From CAYMGM01 sp964390005 (lineage in GTDB: Bacteria; Pseudomonadota; Alphaproteobacteria; UBA9219), in assembly GCA_964390005.1 (NCBI GenBank), contig CAYMGM010000002.1:124001-188000 (forward strand): 64,000 nucleotides of DNA, in the 5' to 3' direction. Made by a program: the position numbers and the translations under genes. Below the pieces are notes generated by a model. It was not told where the DNA came from, did no database searches, and was given only the letters and a program-made list of their open reading frames with translations. Below are positions 8,434-18,588 of this stretch, piece after piece (position 1 is the stretch's first letter; the number at the start of each line of letters is the position of its first letter).

Positions 8434-10958
8434 TACAGCCCCCCCGTTCCTGCTGTCGCGGGGCTGCTTGCCGCATTATCGCCTGCAACCGAACCATTTT
8501 CTGGCGCCGGGGCGCTTTCTGATCCCGCCGGAGCCGCCGCTAATCCAGCCGCCGCCGCGCCATTCGCCGCGATGCCTGTGACATTTCCATCCAAAACAGG
8601 GCGCGGCGCGCCTTCTTGCGGCTCGGTCCCCGGAATAAAGGCTTCCCAAATGGCTCCTTTATCCGACGGACTGGCCAAAGCCCCCGTGTCGGGGCGCACG
8701 CGCACCATACGCAGCCCCGGCGGCACGCGAAATGGCAGGGCTGGCTTGCCTTCCATCGCGCCCTTCATAAAACGCTCAAAAACAGGAATGGCAAGACTGG
8801 CCCCTGTTTCATGACTGCCCAACGGCTTGGGATCGTCAAAGCCAACATAGACGGCGCAAACCAGATCGGGCGTAAAGCCTAAAAACCACGCATCCTTGCT
8901 GTCGTTTGTCGTTCCTGTTTTTCCAGCCAACGGAAAGCCGATATTTTTCATGCGGGCGGCTGTGCCGCGCTGAACGACGCCTTCCAAAATAGATGTCATT
9001 TGATAGGCTGTCCGCGGATCTTCAATTTGCTCTCGCTCATCCGGCACGTCGGGCGGCTGCATTCCCGGCGTCCAATAGGTCGCGACGCAATCGCCACAAG
9101 CCCGCTTATCCGCACGCCAAATCGTGTGGCCTTCGCGGTCTTGCACACGGTCAATCAACGACGGGGTAATCTTTTTCCCGCCATTGACGATCATCCCATA
9201 AGCTGTCGCCATACGCAGCGGCGTCGTTTCTTTGGCCCCCAGCGAAAACGACAAAAGCGAAGGCATGTCATCGACAATCCCAAACTTTTTCGCATATTCG
9301 ACGACGGTTTCCATGCCGATGGCATTGGCCAAGCGCACGGTCATCACATTGCGCGATTTTTCGATGCCAACGCGCAGCGGCGTCGGGCCATAAAACTGCT
9401 GGGAATAATTTTCAGGCCGCCAAACAGGAAGCCCCGGCCCCTGTTCATATTCAAAAGGCGCGTCCAGAACGAGGCTAGAGGGCGTAAAGCCTTTATCCAA
9501 AGCGGCCATATAGACGAACGGTTTGAAGGACGATCCCGGCTGACGCAGCGCCTGCGTTGCGCGATTAAACTGGCTGATCTGGGCACTGAACCCACCGCTC
9601 ATGGCTTTGACGCGCCCCGTATGAGGGTCAAGCGCGACAAGCGCGCCCTGGACCTGCGGCACTTGGCGCAAGGTATAACTTGCGGCAGGATAGTCTTTGC
9701 CTGCGGCATCTTTCAAAACAGGCTCGACCAAGATCACATCCCCCGCGGCCAGAACATCTGCCGGACGGCGAACCGCAGGGCCAAACGTATCGCCTGCCAG
9801 CTCGCGCCGTGCCCATTTCATCTCGGCCCATGGAATCTGTCCGCGCGCGCCGTCGATCACCGCGATTTCAGCCGCGTTATCCTTCAAGGCAAGAACAACA
9901 GCCATTTGCCAACCGTCGCTGCCTGCTGGCGGCGCGATTTTTTTAAGTTGCGCTTGCCAATCTTGAAACGAAGCCATATGAGCCACGGGCCCGCGCCAAC
10001 CGCGCGCGCGACGGTCATAATCGACCAAGCCATCGCGCAAAGCCGCCGTCGCCAGCGCTTGCATCGCCGGATCTAGCGACGTTTTCACAGCAAGACCGCC
10101 TTCTAAAACAGGTTTCTCGCCAAAATCGGCAAGAAGCTGACGACGAACCTCTTCTGAAAAATAATCGGCTGACACCGTTTCCGCCTCGCCGCGGGCGCGC
10201 GTTAAAAGCGGGTCTTTTTTAGCGGCTTCGGCTTCGGCTTCCGTAATACGGCCATCTTCGGCCATACGCTGAATAACCCAGTTGCGCCGCGCAACGGCGG
10301 CTTCATGTTCGCGCACGGGGTTATAGTTGTTCGGCCCTTTGGGCAAAGCCCCAAGATAGGCGGCCTCGGCAATGGTCAGTTCATCCAAAGACTTGTTGAA
10401 ATAGTTCAACGCCGCCGCCGCCACACCATAGGAGCGGTTTCCAAGGAAAATTTCATTTAAATAAATCTCAAGAATACGGTCTTTAGACAAAACCTTTTCC
10501 ATGCGGGTGGCCAAAATCATCTCGCGCACTTTGCGGGCGACCGAGACTTCATTCCCCAGCAGCATGTTCTTCGCCACCTGCTGCGTAATTGTCGACGCCC
10601 CCATCGGACGCCGATCACGCCCAAGATTTTGCAGATTGGCCAACGCAGCGCGTACGATCCCGGTCACATCAACGCCGGGATGATGATAAAAATCTTGGTC
10701 TTCCGCGGATAAAAACGCGCCGATCACTCTTTGCGGAATGGCCGAAATAGGCACAAAAATGCGCTGTTCTGCCGCGATTGTCGCCATCATGCGTCCATCG
10801 TCGGCATAAACACGCGTTAAAATAGGCGGCTGATAATCCTTAAGCCCCGAGTAATCTGGCAAGCCTTCGGCATAGTGCTGAAACATAAAGATGACGCCCA
10901 GAACGGCCAACGTAGCCAGCAAAAGCGCAAGCGAAAAAAGACCACCTATCAACCGCAT
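8430..10958 (-). CDS. mrcA: Penicillin-binding protein 1A (bifunctional)
   Basis: 842 residues, inner-membrane anchored by one N-terminal helix (about 5-27). The glycosyltransferase domain has Glu-Asp at 86-87 and Gly-Ala-Ser-Thr-Ile-Thr-Gln-Gln at 120-127. The transpeptidase domain has the active Ser-x-x-Lys at 476-479, Ser-Arg-Asn at 535-537 and Lys-Thr-Gly-Thr at 680-683. All catalytic motifs are intact, so it should polymerise and crosslink peptidoglycan. The C-terminus is a low-complexity Ala/Pro/Gly tail. The RDD gene is coupled downstream. Confidence 0.96.
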   Translation of the reverse strand: MRLIGGLFSLALLLATLAVLGVIFMFQHYAEGLPDYSGLKDYQPPILTRVYADDGRMMATIAAEQRIFVPISAIPQRVIGAFLSAEDQDFYHHPGVDVTGIVRAALANLQNLGRDRRPMGASTITQQVAKNMLLGNEVSVARKVREMILATRMEKVLSKDRILEIYLNEIFLGNRSYGVAAAALNYFNKSLDELTIAEAAYLGALPKGPNNYNPVREHEAAVARRNWVIQRMAEDGRITEAEAEAAKKDPLLTRARGEAETVSADYFSEEVRRQLLADFGEKPVLEGGLAVKTSLDPAMQALATAALRDGLVDYDRRARGWRGPVAHMASFQDWQAQLKKIAPPAGSDGWQMAVVLALKDNAAEIAVIDGARGQIPWAEMKWARRELAGDTFGPAVRRPADVLAAGDVILVEPVLKDAAGKDYPAASYTLRQVPQVQGALVALDPHTGRVKAMSGGFSAQISQFNRATQALRQPGSSFKPFVYMAALDKGFTPSSLVLDAPFEYEQGPGLPVWRPENYSQQFYGPTPLRVGIEKSRNVMTVRLANAIGMETVVEYAKKFGIVDDMPSLLSFSLGAKETTPLRMATAYGMIVNGGKKITPSLIDRVQDREGHTIWRADKRACGDCVATYWTPGMQPPDVPDEREQIEDPRTAYQMTSILEGVVQRGTAARMKNIGFPLAGKTGTTNDSKDAWFLGFTPDLVCAVYVGFDDPKPLGSHETGASLAIPVFERFMKGAMEGKPALPFRVPPGLRMVRVRPDTGALASPSDKGAIWEAFIPGTEPQEGAPRPVLDGNVTGIAANGAAAAGLAAAPAGSESAPAPENGSVAGDNAASSPATAGTGGLY

Positions 10959-11181
10959 AGCCTGATAAAGCCTTTCAAGAGAAAGAAAAGGACGCTGGAT
11001 GCGGCGCCCCTTGAAGATAACCTGCCCCCTCTTTACCCTTTTTTAAGGCCTTTGTCAGCCATCGCCATTCTCAGCCGACAAAAAAACTTAAGAGCCCGTA
11101 TCGGCATGTCTTTCAATATTTTATCAAATCTTTTGCGCTAGGATGGTCTTCATTCAAGAATGATATAATCAGGACACGAAG

Positions 11182-11874
11182 ATGGATGCGAACGAAACGT
11201 CTTTCAGCACATCGAATTTTAAACGGGCCCTAGAAGACTATAGAAACGAGCTTTTTACTATCTATCATCTGATGGTCATGCTTGCCACCGAGATGCATCT
11301 TCTTCCCGATCCGCGTTATGCCAACGATGCCGCACGTTTGGATAGCCTTGCGCCAGAAGCTTTCAGCGCACTTTTAAACCGTGCGCGCCATTATTCCATT
11401 TTTGAAAATCGTCAAACGGAAAACAAAAACCGGATCAGGCCCTTTCCTCGTCGCTATTTGCATCCGGCCAGCTGCGAAGTCGTTCAGGGCAAAGAACAAA
11501 GGCAGGCCTTGATTGCCTCGATGCGAAGCAACAAAAACAGCTTGGAGAAGTTAAGAGCCAAAGTCCGCGAACTCAATCGAACGGAATCCGCCGTGCATTT
11601 TAAACGTGCCTTTAACGAAGCCCTTAAACTGACAGGCCTATCGCACGGCCTTTTTCGAGATCCGCCCGAGATAAATGAAGCGCAACAAAAAAGCAAAACA
11701 AAGATGGGGCCGTTTTTTCTCAACGCTTCAACCCCTTTTTTGACGACACCGGCCATGAAAAAAGAATTAGCGCGTTTTGGCTTATCGCCTGAAAAAATGC
11801 TGTCGCGCCCACGGTCTGGCTCAACAAATTTCCATCAACTTCCGCCTCACTTGCGCCCCAAGGCTGGGTCTTGA
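11182..11874 (+). CDS. Hypothetical helical protein
   Basis: 230 residues, ATG preceded by AGGACACGA. Mainly helical, with a charged coiled-coil-like central region (Lys-Asn-Ser-Leu-Glu-Lys-Leu-Arg-Ala-Lys-Val-Arg-Glu-Leu near 120-135). No signal peptide or membrane segment. It ends two bases before the convergent TetR gene. The upstream gap 10959-11181 is AT-rich and probably holds promoters for this gene and divergent mrcA. No family recognised. Confidence 0.65.
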   Translation: MDANETSFSTSNFKRALEDYRNELFTIYHLMVMLATEMHLLPDPRYANDAARLDSLAPEAFSALLNRARHYSIFENRQTENKNRIRPFPRRYLHPASCEVVQGKEQRQALIASMRSNKNSLEKLRAKVRELNRTESAVHFKRAFNEALKLTGLSHGLFRDPPEINEAQQKSKTKMGPFFLNASTPFLTTPAMKKELARFGLSPEKMLSRPRSGSTNFHQLPPHLRPKAGS

Positions 11875-11876
11875 CC

Positions 11877-12491
11877 TTATCCCCCAACGGCTTGAAAAAA
11901 AGCATTAACGCAAGCGACTCCATCGCGATCGCGCACGTCTTCGATAGATCGCTCGGTCTCGCTGGATAAAAACCCGACCAAAAGCCACTGAAGCGTGTTG
12001 GCTGCCACACGCGGCGACCAACCGGGCGCTAACAATTTAAGGCGCTGCGCCTTTTCAAAAAAACGCGTAAAACGTTCAACGACGCGATCCTTGCAAGTCA
12101 AACGACGCTCGACCAAAGCTTCCATGCCGTCAATAATCTCACACTTATGCATTAAAATCGAAAAAACGCGGCGGCGCTGAAAATCGCGCACCATGGATTT
12201 CATCATATCGACGCACGCCTGACGCAAATCTTCAAGCGGCGTTTTGGAATCGCTGGCTAAAAGCCTTTCCAAAAGGTCTTCTTGCGGCAAATAAATACGC
12301 TGCCCCATAGCTTCTAAAATCGCGGCCTTGTCTCGGAAATGCCAATAAACCGCGCCGCGCGTCACCCCCGCACAGGAAGCGATATCCTGCATGGATGTAT
12401 AAGAAACGCCCTTTTCATAAAAGACTTTTTCCGCTGCGTCTAAAATTGCGTCGCGCGTTTTTTCCGCCTCTTCCTTTGTCCGCCGAACCAT
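11877..12491 (-). CDS. TetR/AcrR-family repressor of the RND operon
   Basis: 204 residues. The N-terminal DNA-binding domain has Arg-Asp-Ala-Ile-Leu-Asp-Ala-Ala-Glu-Lys-Val-Phe and the helix-turn-helix Gly-Val-Thr-Arg-Gly-Ala-Val-Tyr-Trp-His-Phe, typical of AcrR, TtgR and SmeT. The C-terminal half would bind hydrophobic drugs. It is divergent from the RND efflux operon, and an AcrR-type palindrome lies between them, so it most likely represses both promoters until an inducer binds. Confidence 0.92.
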   Translation of the reverse strand: MVRRTKEEAEKTRDAILDAAEKVFYEKGVSYTSMQDIASCAGVTRGAVYWHFRDKAAILEAMGQRIYLPQEDLLERLLASDSKTPLEDLRQACVDMMKSMVRDFQRRRVFSILMHKCEIIDGMEALVERRLTCKDRVVERFTRFFEKAQRLKLLAPGWSPRVAANTLQWLLVGFLSSETERSIEDVRDRDGVACVNAFFQAVGG

Positions 12492-12517
12492 GGGAATTCT
12501 CCCTCAAGTTTTCGCTT

Positions 12518-12541
12518 TACATACATTCATGAATGGATGTA
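12518..12541. promoter_or_regulatory. AcrR-type operator palindrome
   Basis: A 24-bp imperfect palindrome with half-sites TACATACATTCA and TGAATGGATGTA lies 26 bp before the repressor start. It matches the known E. coli AcrR site layout (TACATACATT ... AATGTATGTA) with one change in the right arm. It should be the binding site of the adjacent TetR-family protein. Confidence 0.85.
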
Positions 12542-12724
12542 TAAGCGCCCTATGGGTGGTTGTAAAGCCTAAAAGATATATTCGCTGAAAGCCTGAAACG
12601 CCCACCAATAGAAAAGTTTGTTAAGACAAAACGGGTTTTGGCCTTGGATAAAAAAGGAAAAGACGCTATGAAGAAGAGCCTTTTGCCCTTTTCTCCCCGG
12701 CCTTTTGACACAGGAAAAACCTCT

Positions 12725-14239
12725 ATGCTTATGCGCCCTCTTTCGACGGCATCCGTAGTCTGTCTTGCGCTCGCTCTTGGCGGCTGCGCGGTTGGCCCTG
12801 ACTTTGTTCGCCCGCAAGCGCCCGACACACAGGTTTATGCGGCCTCCGGCGTGCATACGCAAACGACCTCTGCCGACACGGAAGGCGGGGCCAGTCAGGT
12901 TTTCAAACCCGGCGCTGACGTACCGGCCTCATGGTGGTTGCTTTATCACTCGCAACCGTTGAACGACCTGATCGAAAAGGCCCTAGCCAACAACCCCGAT
13001 CTGGCGGCGGCAAAGGCGGCTTTGCGCGTTGCCCAAGAAACGGCGGCAGCTGGTGGTGGCGCGCTTTATCCGCAAATTGATGGATCGCTTGGCACGCGCC
13101 GCGCCAAAACATCGGGTCCGGATGCGGGATATCCTTTAAAGGAGCTTCCCTCTTTCTCGGTGTATAGCGCTTCGGTCAGCGTTGGCTATTCTCTTGATAT
13201 TTTCGGCGGCGTTCGTCGGTCTATTGAAGCTTTGGATGCAAAAACAGACGTTCAGCGCTTTGAGACTGAAGCAGCCAAGGCCAGTCTTGCGGCCAACGTC
13301 ACGACAACAGCCGTCGCCGAAGCTTCTTTGAAAGCGCAAATCGGCGCGACCAAAGAAATCATCGATTCAGAGCGAAAACAGCTTGATCTGCTAAACAAGC
13401 AATTCGATGTCGGCGCTGTCGGCAAGGTCGCTGTCTTGGCGCAAGCGGCCACGCTGGCCAAAACAGAAGCCACCCTGCCCCCCTTGCAAAAAAGTTTGGA
13501 AGAAACGCGCACAAGCTTGCGCGTTCTGGCGGGCGAATTGCCGTCAACGGATATTGGCGCTTCCTTTGATTTAAACAGCCTGCATCTACCCGAAGAACTG
13601 CCCGTATCGTTACCGTCGCAACTGGTGGCACAGCGCCCCGACATTAAGGCCGCCGAAGCGGCCTTGCATGCGGCCTATGCCTCGGTCGGCGTCGCGACGG
13701 CCAATATGTTGCCGCAAGTCACCTTGACAGGAAGCTATGGCGTCGATGCTTTGCAAATGGCCCAAATGTTTTCACCCGGCGCTGCGCTGTGGAGCCTTGG
13801 CGCGGGGTTGACGCAACCGCTCTTCCATGGCGGCGAGCTTTTGCACAAAAAGCGCGCGGCTGAAGCGGGGCTTGAACAAGCCCAAGCTTTGTATCGCAGC
13901 GCGGTTTTAAGTGGCTTCAAAGATGTGGCGAATGCCCTTAACGCGCTTCAAGCCGACGCCGAAACCCTTAAAGCAGCCTTGGCCGCAGAACGAGCCGCAA
14001 AGAATTCGCTCGATCTGTCGCGCGAACAGTTCCAGGCGGGAGCTATTAGCTATCTCTCCTTGCTGACGGCTGAAGAAACCTATGAACAAACACGCATCAC
14101 TCTTGTTCAAGCGCGGGCACAACGTTATGCCGATACGGCGGCTCTGTTCTTGGCGCTGGGCGGCGGCTGGTGGCAACAAGAAGCCGCCCAACCTTCCGTG
14201 AATGCTCTCAATCATCCTTCCGTTGTTGGAGATAAGTAA
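12725..14239 (+). CDS. RND efflux outer-membrane channel lipoprotein (NodT/OprM type)
   Basis: About 504 residues from ATG 12725, which has AGGAAAAAC upstream and gives a compact lipoprotein signal ending in Leu-Gly-Gly-Cys followed by Ala-Val-Gly-Pro-Asp-Phe, the usual OprM-type mature start. An earlier ATG at 12668 also has a ribosome site and would add 19 residues. The body has the duplicated outer-membrane efflux repeats with long Ala/Glu/Gln-rich helices. It forms the trimeric exit duct of the pump encoded by the next two genes, one base downstream. Confidence 0.92.
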   Translation: MLMRPLSTASVVCLALALGGCAVGPDFVRPQAPDTQVYAASGVHTQTTSADTEGGASQVFKPGADVPASWWLLYHSQPLNDLIEKALANNPDLAAAKAALRVAQETAAAGGGALYPQIDGSLGTRRAKTSGPDAGYPLKELPSFSVYSASVSVGYSLDIFGGVRRSIEALDAKTDVQRFETEAAKASLAANVTTTAVAEASLKAQIGATKEIIDSERKQLDLLNKQFDVGAVGKVAVLAQAATLAKTEATLPPLQKSLEETRTSLRVLAGELPSTDIGASFDLNSLHLPEELPVSLPSQLVAQRPDIKAAEAALHAAYASVGVATANMLPQVTLTGSYGVDALQMAQMFSPGAALWSLGAGLTQPLFHGGELLHKKRAAEAGLEQAQALYRSAVLSGFKDVANALNALQADAETLKAALAAERAAKNSLDLSREQFQAGAISYLSLLTAEETYEQTRITLVQARAQRYADTAALFLALGGGWWQQEAAQPSVNALNHPSVVGDK

Positions 14240-14240
14240 C

Positions 14241-15365
14241 ATGTTCAAACGCATGGTTATTATGATGGTCCTGTGCGCGCTCGTTCTGGGCGGCGTCTTT
14301 GGCTATAAAATGTTCGTCGGCAAGATGATGATGAAATACATGGCCGCCGGCAAAAACCCGCCCCAGACGGTTTCGACCGCCAAAGCCGTCATCAGCGATT
14401 GGCAGGCCGCCTATAAAGCGGTTGGCAGCATGCGCGCGGTCAAAGGTGCCGATCTGGCCCCCGAAGTCGCGGGCATTGTCGAAAACATCAAGTTTGAATC
14501 CGGCGACGATGTCGAAGAAGGCGCAACCATCATCCATCTGCGCGATGCCGATGACGAAGCTAAGCTGCGCGCGCTGAAAGCAGCCGAACGTTTGGCTGAA
14601 ATCACGCTGGAACGCGATGAAAAACAGCTGAAAGCCCAAGCTGTCAGTCAAGCGACCGTGGACACCGACCGTGCCAATCTGGATGCGGCCAAGGCCCAAG
14701 TCGATCAACAACAGGCCGTTTTGAACAAAAAGACCATCAAAGCCCCCTTTGCCGGGCGCATCGGCGTGCGCAATGTCGATGTGGGCCAATACCTGAACGC
14801 TGGGACGGCAGTCGTGACCTTGCAGCAGCTGGATCCGATTTATATCGATTTCTATCTGCCGCAACAGGTGCTGAAAAACGTGCGTAAGGGCCAAAAGGTT
14901 ACGTTGACCACCGATACGTGGGGCGACAAGGCCTTTGACGGCGAAATATCGGCCATCAACGCCAAAGTCGATCAGGCCACACGTAACGTTTTGATCCGCG
15001 CCGCTTTTAAAAATCCTGAGAAACAGCTCCTTCCCGGCATGTTTGCCAGCGCTTCCATCGCCTATGGCGATGCCGCGAAAAAGCTGACGATCCCACAGAC
15101 GGCCATCACCTTTAACCCGTATGGCAACACGGTCTATCTGGTCGACCATACCCAGGAAAACGGCAAAGATGTCCTGAAAGCCAAGCAGACCTTTGTCATG
15201 ACGGGCGAAACGCGCGGCGATCAGATCGTGATCGAAAGCGGTTTAAAGGAAGGCGACGAAGTCGTCTCGGCCGGTCAAGTCAAACTGCGAAACGGCTCGC
15301 TTTTGGTCATTAACAACGCGATCCAGCCGACAAACGACGAAAACCCAAAGCCCCAGGAACAATAA
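14241..15365 (+). CDS. RND periplasmic adaptor (membrane fusion) protein
   Basis: About 374 residues, ATG with GGAGATAAG. One N-terminal membrane anchor (Met-Val-Leu-Cys-Ala-Leu-Val-Leu-Gly-Gly), then a barrel-sandwich/lipoyl half, an alpha hairpin with Ala/Gln/Asp repeats, and the Ile-Lys-Ala-Pro-Phe-Ala-Gly-Arg-Ile-Gly motif typical of HlyD/AcrA adaptors. It links the inner-membrane RND pump to the outer-membrane channel. Confidence 0.94.
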   Translation: MFKRMVIMMVLCALVLGGVFGYKMFVGKMMMKYMAAGKNPPQTVSTAKAVISDWQAAYKAVGSMRAVKGADLAPEVAGIVENIKFESGDDVEEGATIIHLRDADDEAKLRALKAAERLAEITLERDEKQLKAQAVSQATVDTDRANLDAAKAQVDQQQAVLNKKTIKAPFAGRIGVRNVDVGQYLNAGTAVVTLQQLDPIYIDFYLPQQVLKNVRKGQKVTLTTDTWGDKAFDGEISAINAKVDQATRNVLIRAAFKNPEKQLLPGMFASASIAYGDAAKKLTIPQTAITFNPYGNTVYLVDHTQENGKDVLKAKQTFVMTGETRGDQIVIESGLKEGDEVVSAGQVKLRNGSLLVINNAIQPTNDENPKPQEQ

Positions 15366-15407
15366 GAATAAGCTTAACGCCTAAGCCTGAGCGAAAGAAG
15401 ATCCGCG

Positions 15408-18400
15408 ATGAACTTTACAGACCTTTTTATCCGTCGCCCTGTGTTGGCGAGCGTGGTCAGCCTGATGATCCTGGTTTTGGGGATCCGGGCCGCCTTTATG
15501 CTTCCCATCTTACAGTATCCGCGCACGCAAAACGCCGTCGTTACCGTGTCGACGACTTATTACGGTGCGGACCCGGATATCGTTGCGGGCTTTATCACGA
15601 CACCGCTTGAAAACGCGATCGCTCAGGCCGATGGCATCGATTACATGACATCGACCAGCCAAAACGGCACCAGCACGATCACCATCAACCTGCGCCTTAA
15701 CTATGACTCGAACCAGGCGCTGTCGCAGATCAATACCAAGGTGAACTCGGTTTTGAACCAGCTGCCGCCGGAAACGCAGCAGCCCGCTATCACGGTTCAG
15801 GTTGAGCAAACCATCGACGCCATGTATATCGGCTTTAAAAGCGATGTTTTGCCCCGCAACAACATCACCGATTATCTGGTCCGCGTCGTTCAACCAAAAT
15901 TACAGGCTGTCGAAGGCGTGCAAACTGCCGAAATCTTAGGGGCACAAAAGTTTGCCCTGCGCGCCTGGCTCGACCCCGTCAAGCTGGCCGCTTACAATCT
16001 GACGGCAACCGATGTCAGCGCCGCACTGTCTAAGAACAACTATATCTCGGGCCTTGGCAACACCAAAGGCCAGATGGTTCAGTTCAACCTAAACGCCTCG
16101 ACCGATTTGCGCACGTTGGACGAGTTCAAAAACATGATCGTCAAACAGCAAAACGGTGCGATCATCCGTCTTTCGGACGTTGCCAATGTCACGCTGGGTG
16201 CCGACAGCTATGAAGCGCGCGTTGGTTTCGACGGCAAAGAAGCCGTTTATGTCGGCATCCAGGTCACACCAACCGCCAACTTGCTGGAAGTGATCGGCCG
16301 CATCAAAGAACTGATGCCGCAAATCGCTTCGGAACTGCCGCAGGGGTTGGAAACAAAGGTCGTTTACGATTCAACCTCGTTCGTCAATGCATCCATTCAT
16401 GAAGTGATCTGGTCGCTGCTGGAGACTTTGCTGATCGTCACCATTGTTATCTTCGCCTTTTTGGGGTCGATCCGCACCGTTGTCATTCCGACCATCGCCA
16501 TTCCGCTGTCCTTGATCGGGTCGTTCTTTGTCATGATGGCCTTTGGGTTTTCGATCAATTTGCTGACCCTTTTGGCGCTTGTGTTGGCTATTGGTCTTGT
16601 GGTCGATGACGCCATTATCATTGTCGAAAACATATCGCGTCATATCGAAGAGGGCCTGTCCCCCTTTGACGCCGCCATCAAAGGCGCGCGCGAGCTTGCG
16701 CTTCCCATCGTCGCGATGACCATCGTTTTGGTCGCCGTTTATATTCCCGTTGCCTTTCAATCGGGTTTGACCGGCGCCTTGTTCACCGAGTTTGCCTTTA
16801 CGTTGGCCGGTGCCGTCACCTTGTCGGCCATTATCGCGCTCACGCTTTCGCCCATGATGTGTTCGTACATCCTGCGCAAGCATACGCATCAAAAAAGCGA
16901 TTGGCAGGAATGGTTAACCGATACGCTGGATTCCAAGTTTGAAAAACTTCGTTTCTGGTACGAACGCAAGCTGCGGGCCAGCTTTAACTATCTTCCCGTT
17001 ACGGCCGTTTTCTCGGTCATCGTACTGGGCAGCATCCCGTTCCTTTACATGGCTTGCAGCCAGGAACTGGCGCCGCAGGAAGATCAAGGCATCATCATTT
17101 CGTCGTCGACCTCGGCTCCCGATGCGACGCTGAATCAACGCATGCTTTACACGCGTGAAGTTTATCGTCTGTTCTCGGCCTATCCCGAAGCGGATCACAT
17201 TTTCCAAATCGATGCACCCGGCACATCCATCGCAGGTCTTTCTCTGAAACCATGGGATGAGCGCGAACGCACCACCAAAGATTTGCAACCACTGGTGCAA
17301 AAAGATTTGAACGGCGTCCCCGGGGTCAAGGCGGCGGCGTTCCAGCCGTCTCCCCTGCCCGGCGCGCGCGGCTTTCCGATCCAGTTCGTTGTCAAAACAA
17401 CGGATTCGTTCGATAAACTGAACGAGGTGATGCAGCCCTTTATGGAAAAAGCCGTCAAAAGCGGCATGTTCCTGTTTATCGATTCAGATCTGAAGATCGA
17501 TTTGCCGCAGGCCACGGTCGTGCTTGACCGCAACAAAGCGGCGCAGATGGGTCTGACCATGAATGATGTTGGCGGTGCATTGGCCTCGATGCTGGGCGGC
17601 GGTTATGTCAACTATTTCAATTATGATGGCCGGTCGTACAAAGTCATTCCGCAGGTTTTGCAAGAACACCGTCTGAATGTCGACCAATTGGGCGATTATT
17701 ATATTCGCGCAGGGGACGGATCGTCCGTTCCCTTGTCCACCATTGCCTCGTTCAAGGTCAAGGCTGTGCCGGAATCGCTGAACCACTTCCAGCAGATGAA
17801 CGCGGCCACGGTTTCGGGCGTTATGTTCCCCGGCGTCGCGCTGGGCACCGCGCTTGACTATATGCAAAGCCTGGCCAAAGAAACGCTGCCCCCCAGCTAT
17901 AATGTCGATTTCGCGGGTCAGGCACGCCAATACATGCAGGAATCGGGCGGTTTCGTCGGGATTATGGGCTTTGCCTTTATCATCGTCTTTTTGACGCTGG
18001 CGGCCCAGTTCGAAAGCTATCGTGACCCAATCACGATCTTGATTTCGGTCCCCATGGCCATCGCGGGCGCGCTTATCTTTATTATGTTGGGGATCAAGGG
18101 CGTCAGCATCAATATCTACACATTGGTGGGGCTTGTCACCTTGATGGGTCTGATCAGTAAGCACGGCATTCTGATCGCCGAGTTCGCCAACAAGCTGATG
18201 GAAGAAGGCATCAATAAAAAAGACGCCATCATCGAAGCCTCGGGCCTTCGTCTGCGCCCCATCTTGATGACCACGGCCGCCATGGTTCTGGGTGTCGTGC
18301 CATTGTTGATGGCCACAGGCGCGGGCGCTTTGTCCCGCTTTAACATGGGCCTTGTCATTGCGGCAGGGCTGTCGATCGGAACGCTGTTTACGCTTTTTGT

Positions 18401-18563
18401 TCACCCGGCCGTCGTGATGATGATTGCAACGGATCACAGTCTGAAGCATAAGAAAGACGACAAGGCTCATCCGGCTGAAGGAACGGTTACGCCTGCTGCC
18501 GATCCGTTTTCGGCAGACGCCAGTAACGCTTCGGCACAACCGGATTCGCCTTTTTCGGCTTAA
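15408..18563 (+). CDS. RND efflux pump, inner-membrane transporter
   Basis: 1051 residues, the usual length for the AcrB/MexB (HAE1) family. It begins Met-Asn-Phe-Thr-Asp-Leu-Phe-Ile-Arg-Arg-Pro-Val and has twelve expected membrane helices; helix 4 carries the proton-relay pair in Gly-Leu-Val-Val-Asp-Asp-Ala-Ile. Two large periplasmic loops are present. It is a proton-driven exporter of drugs or lipophilic compounds and forms a tripartite pump with the two upstream genes. The C-terminus is a Ser/Ala-rich tail. Confidence 0.95.
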   Translation: MNFTDLFIRRPVLASVVSLMILVLGIRAAFMLPILQYPRTQNAVVTVSTTYYGADPDIVAGFITTPLENAIAQADGIDYMTSTSQNGTSTITINLRLNYDSNQALSQINTKVNSVLNQLPPETQQPAITVQVEQTIDAMYIGFKSDVLPRNNITDYLVRVVQPKLQAVEGVQTAEILGAQKFALRAWLDPVKLAAYNLTATDVSAALSKNNYISGLGNTKGQMVQFNLNASTDLRTLDEFKNMIVKQQNGAIIRLSDVANVTLGADSYEARVGFDGKEAVYVGIQVTPTANLLEVIGRIKELMPQIASELPQGLETKVVYDSTSFVNASIHEVIWSLLETLLIVTIVIFAFLGSIRTVVIPTIAIPLSLIGSFFVMMAFGFSINLLTLLALVLAIGLVVDDAIIIVENISRHIEEGLSPFDAAIKGARELALPIVAMTIVLVAVYIPVAFQSGLTGALFTEFAFTLAGAVTLSAIIALTLSPMMCSYILRKHTHQKSDWQEWLTDTLDSKFEKLRFWYERKLRASFNYLPVTAVFSVIVLGSIPFLYMACSQELAPQEDQGIIISSSTSAPDATLNQRMLYTREVYRLFSAYPEADHIFQIDAPGTSIAGLSLKPWDERERTTKDLQPLVQKDLNGVPGVKAAAFQPSPLPGARGFPIQFVVKTTDSFDKLNEVMQPFMEKAVKSGMFLFIDSDLKIDLPQATVVLDRNKAAQMGLTMNDVGGALASMLGGGYVNYFNYDGRSYKVIPQVLQEHRLNVDQLGDYYIRAGDGSSVPLSTIASFKVKAVPESLNHFQQMNAATVSGVMFPGVALGTALDYMQSLAKETLPPSYNVDFAGQARQYMQESGGFVGIMGFAFIIVFLTLAAQFESYRDPITILISVPMAIAGALIFIMLGIKGVSINIYTLVGLVTLMGLISKHGILIAEFANKLMEEGINKKDAIIEASGLRLRPILMTTAAMVLGVVPLLMATGAGALSRFNMGLVIAAGLSIGTLFTLFVHPAVVMMIATDHSLKHKKDDKAHPAEGTVTPAADPFSADASNASAQPDSPFSA

Positions 18564-18588
18564 CGTCTTTTGGATATAGAGGGCTTCG

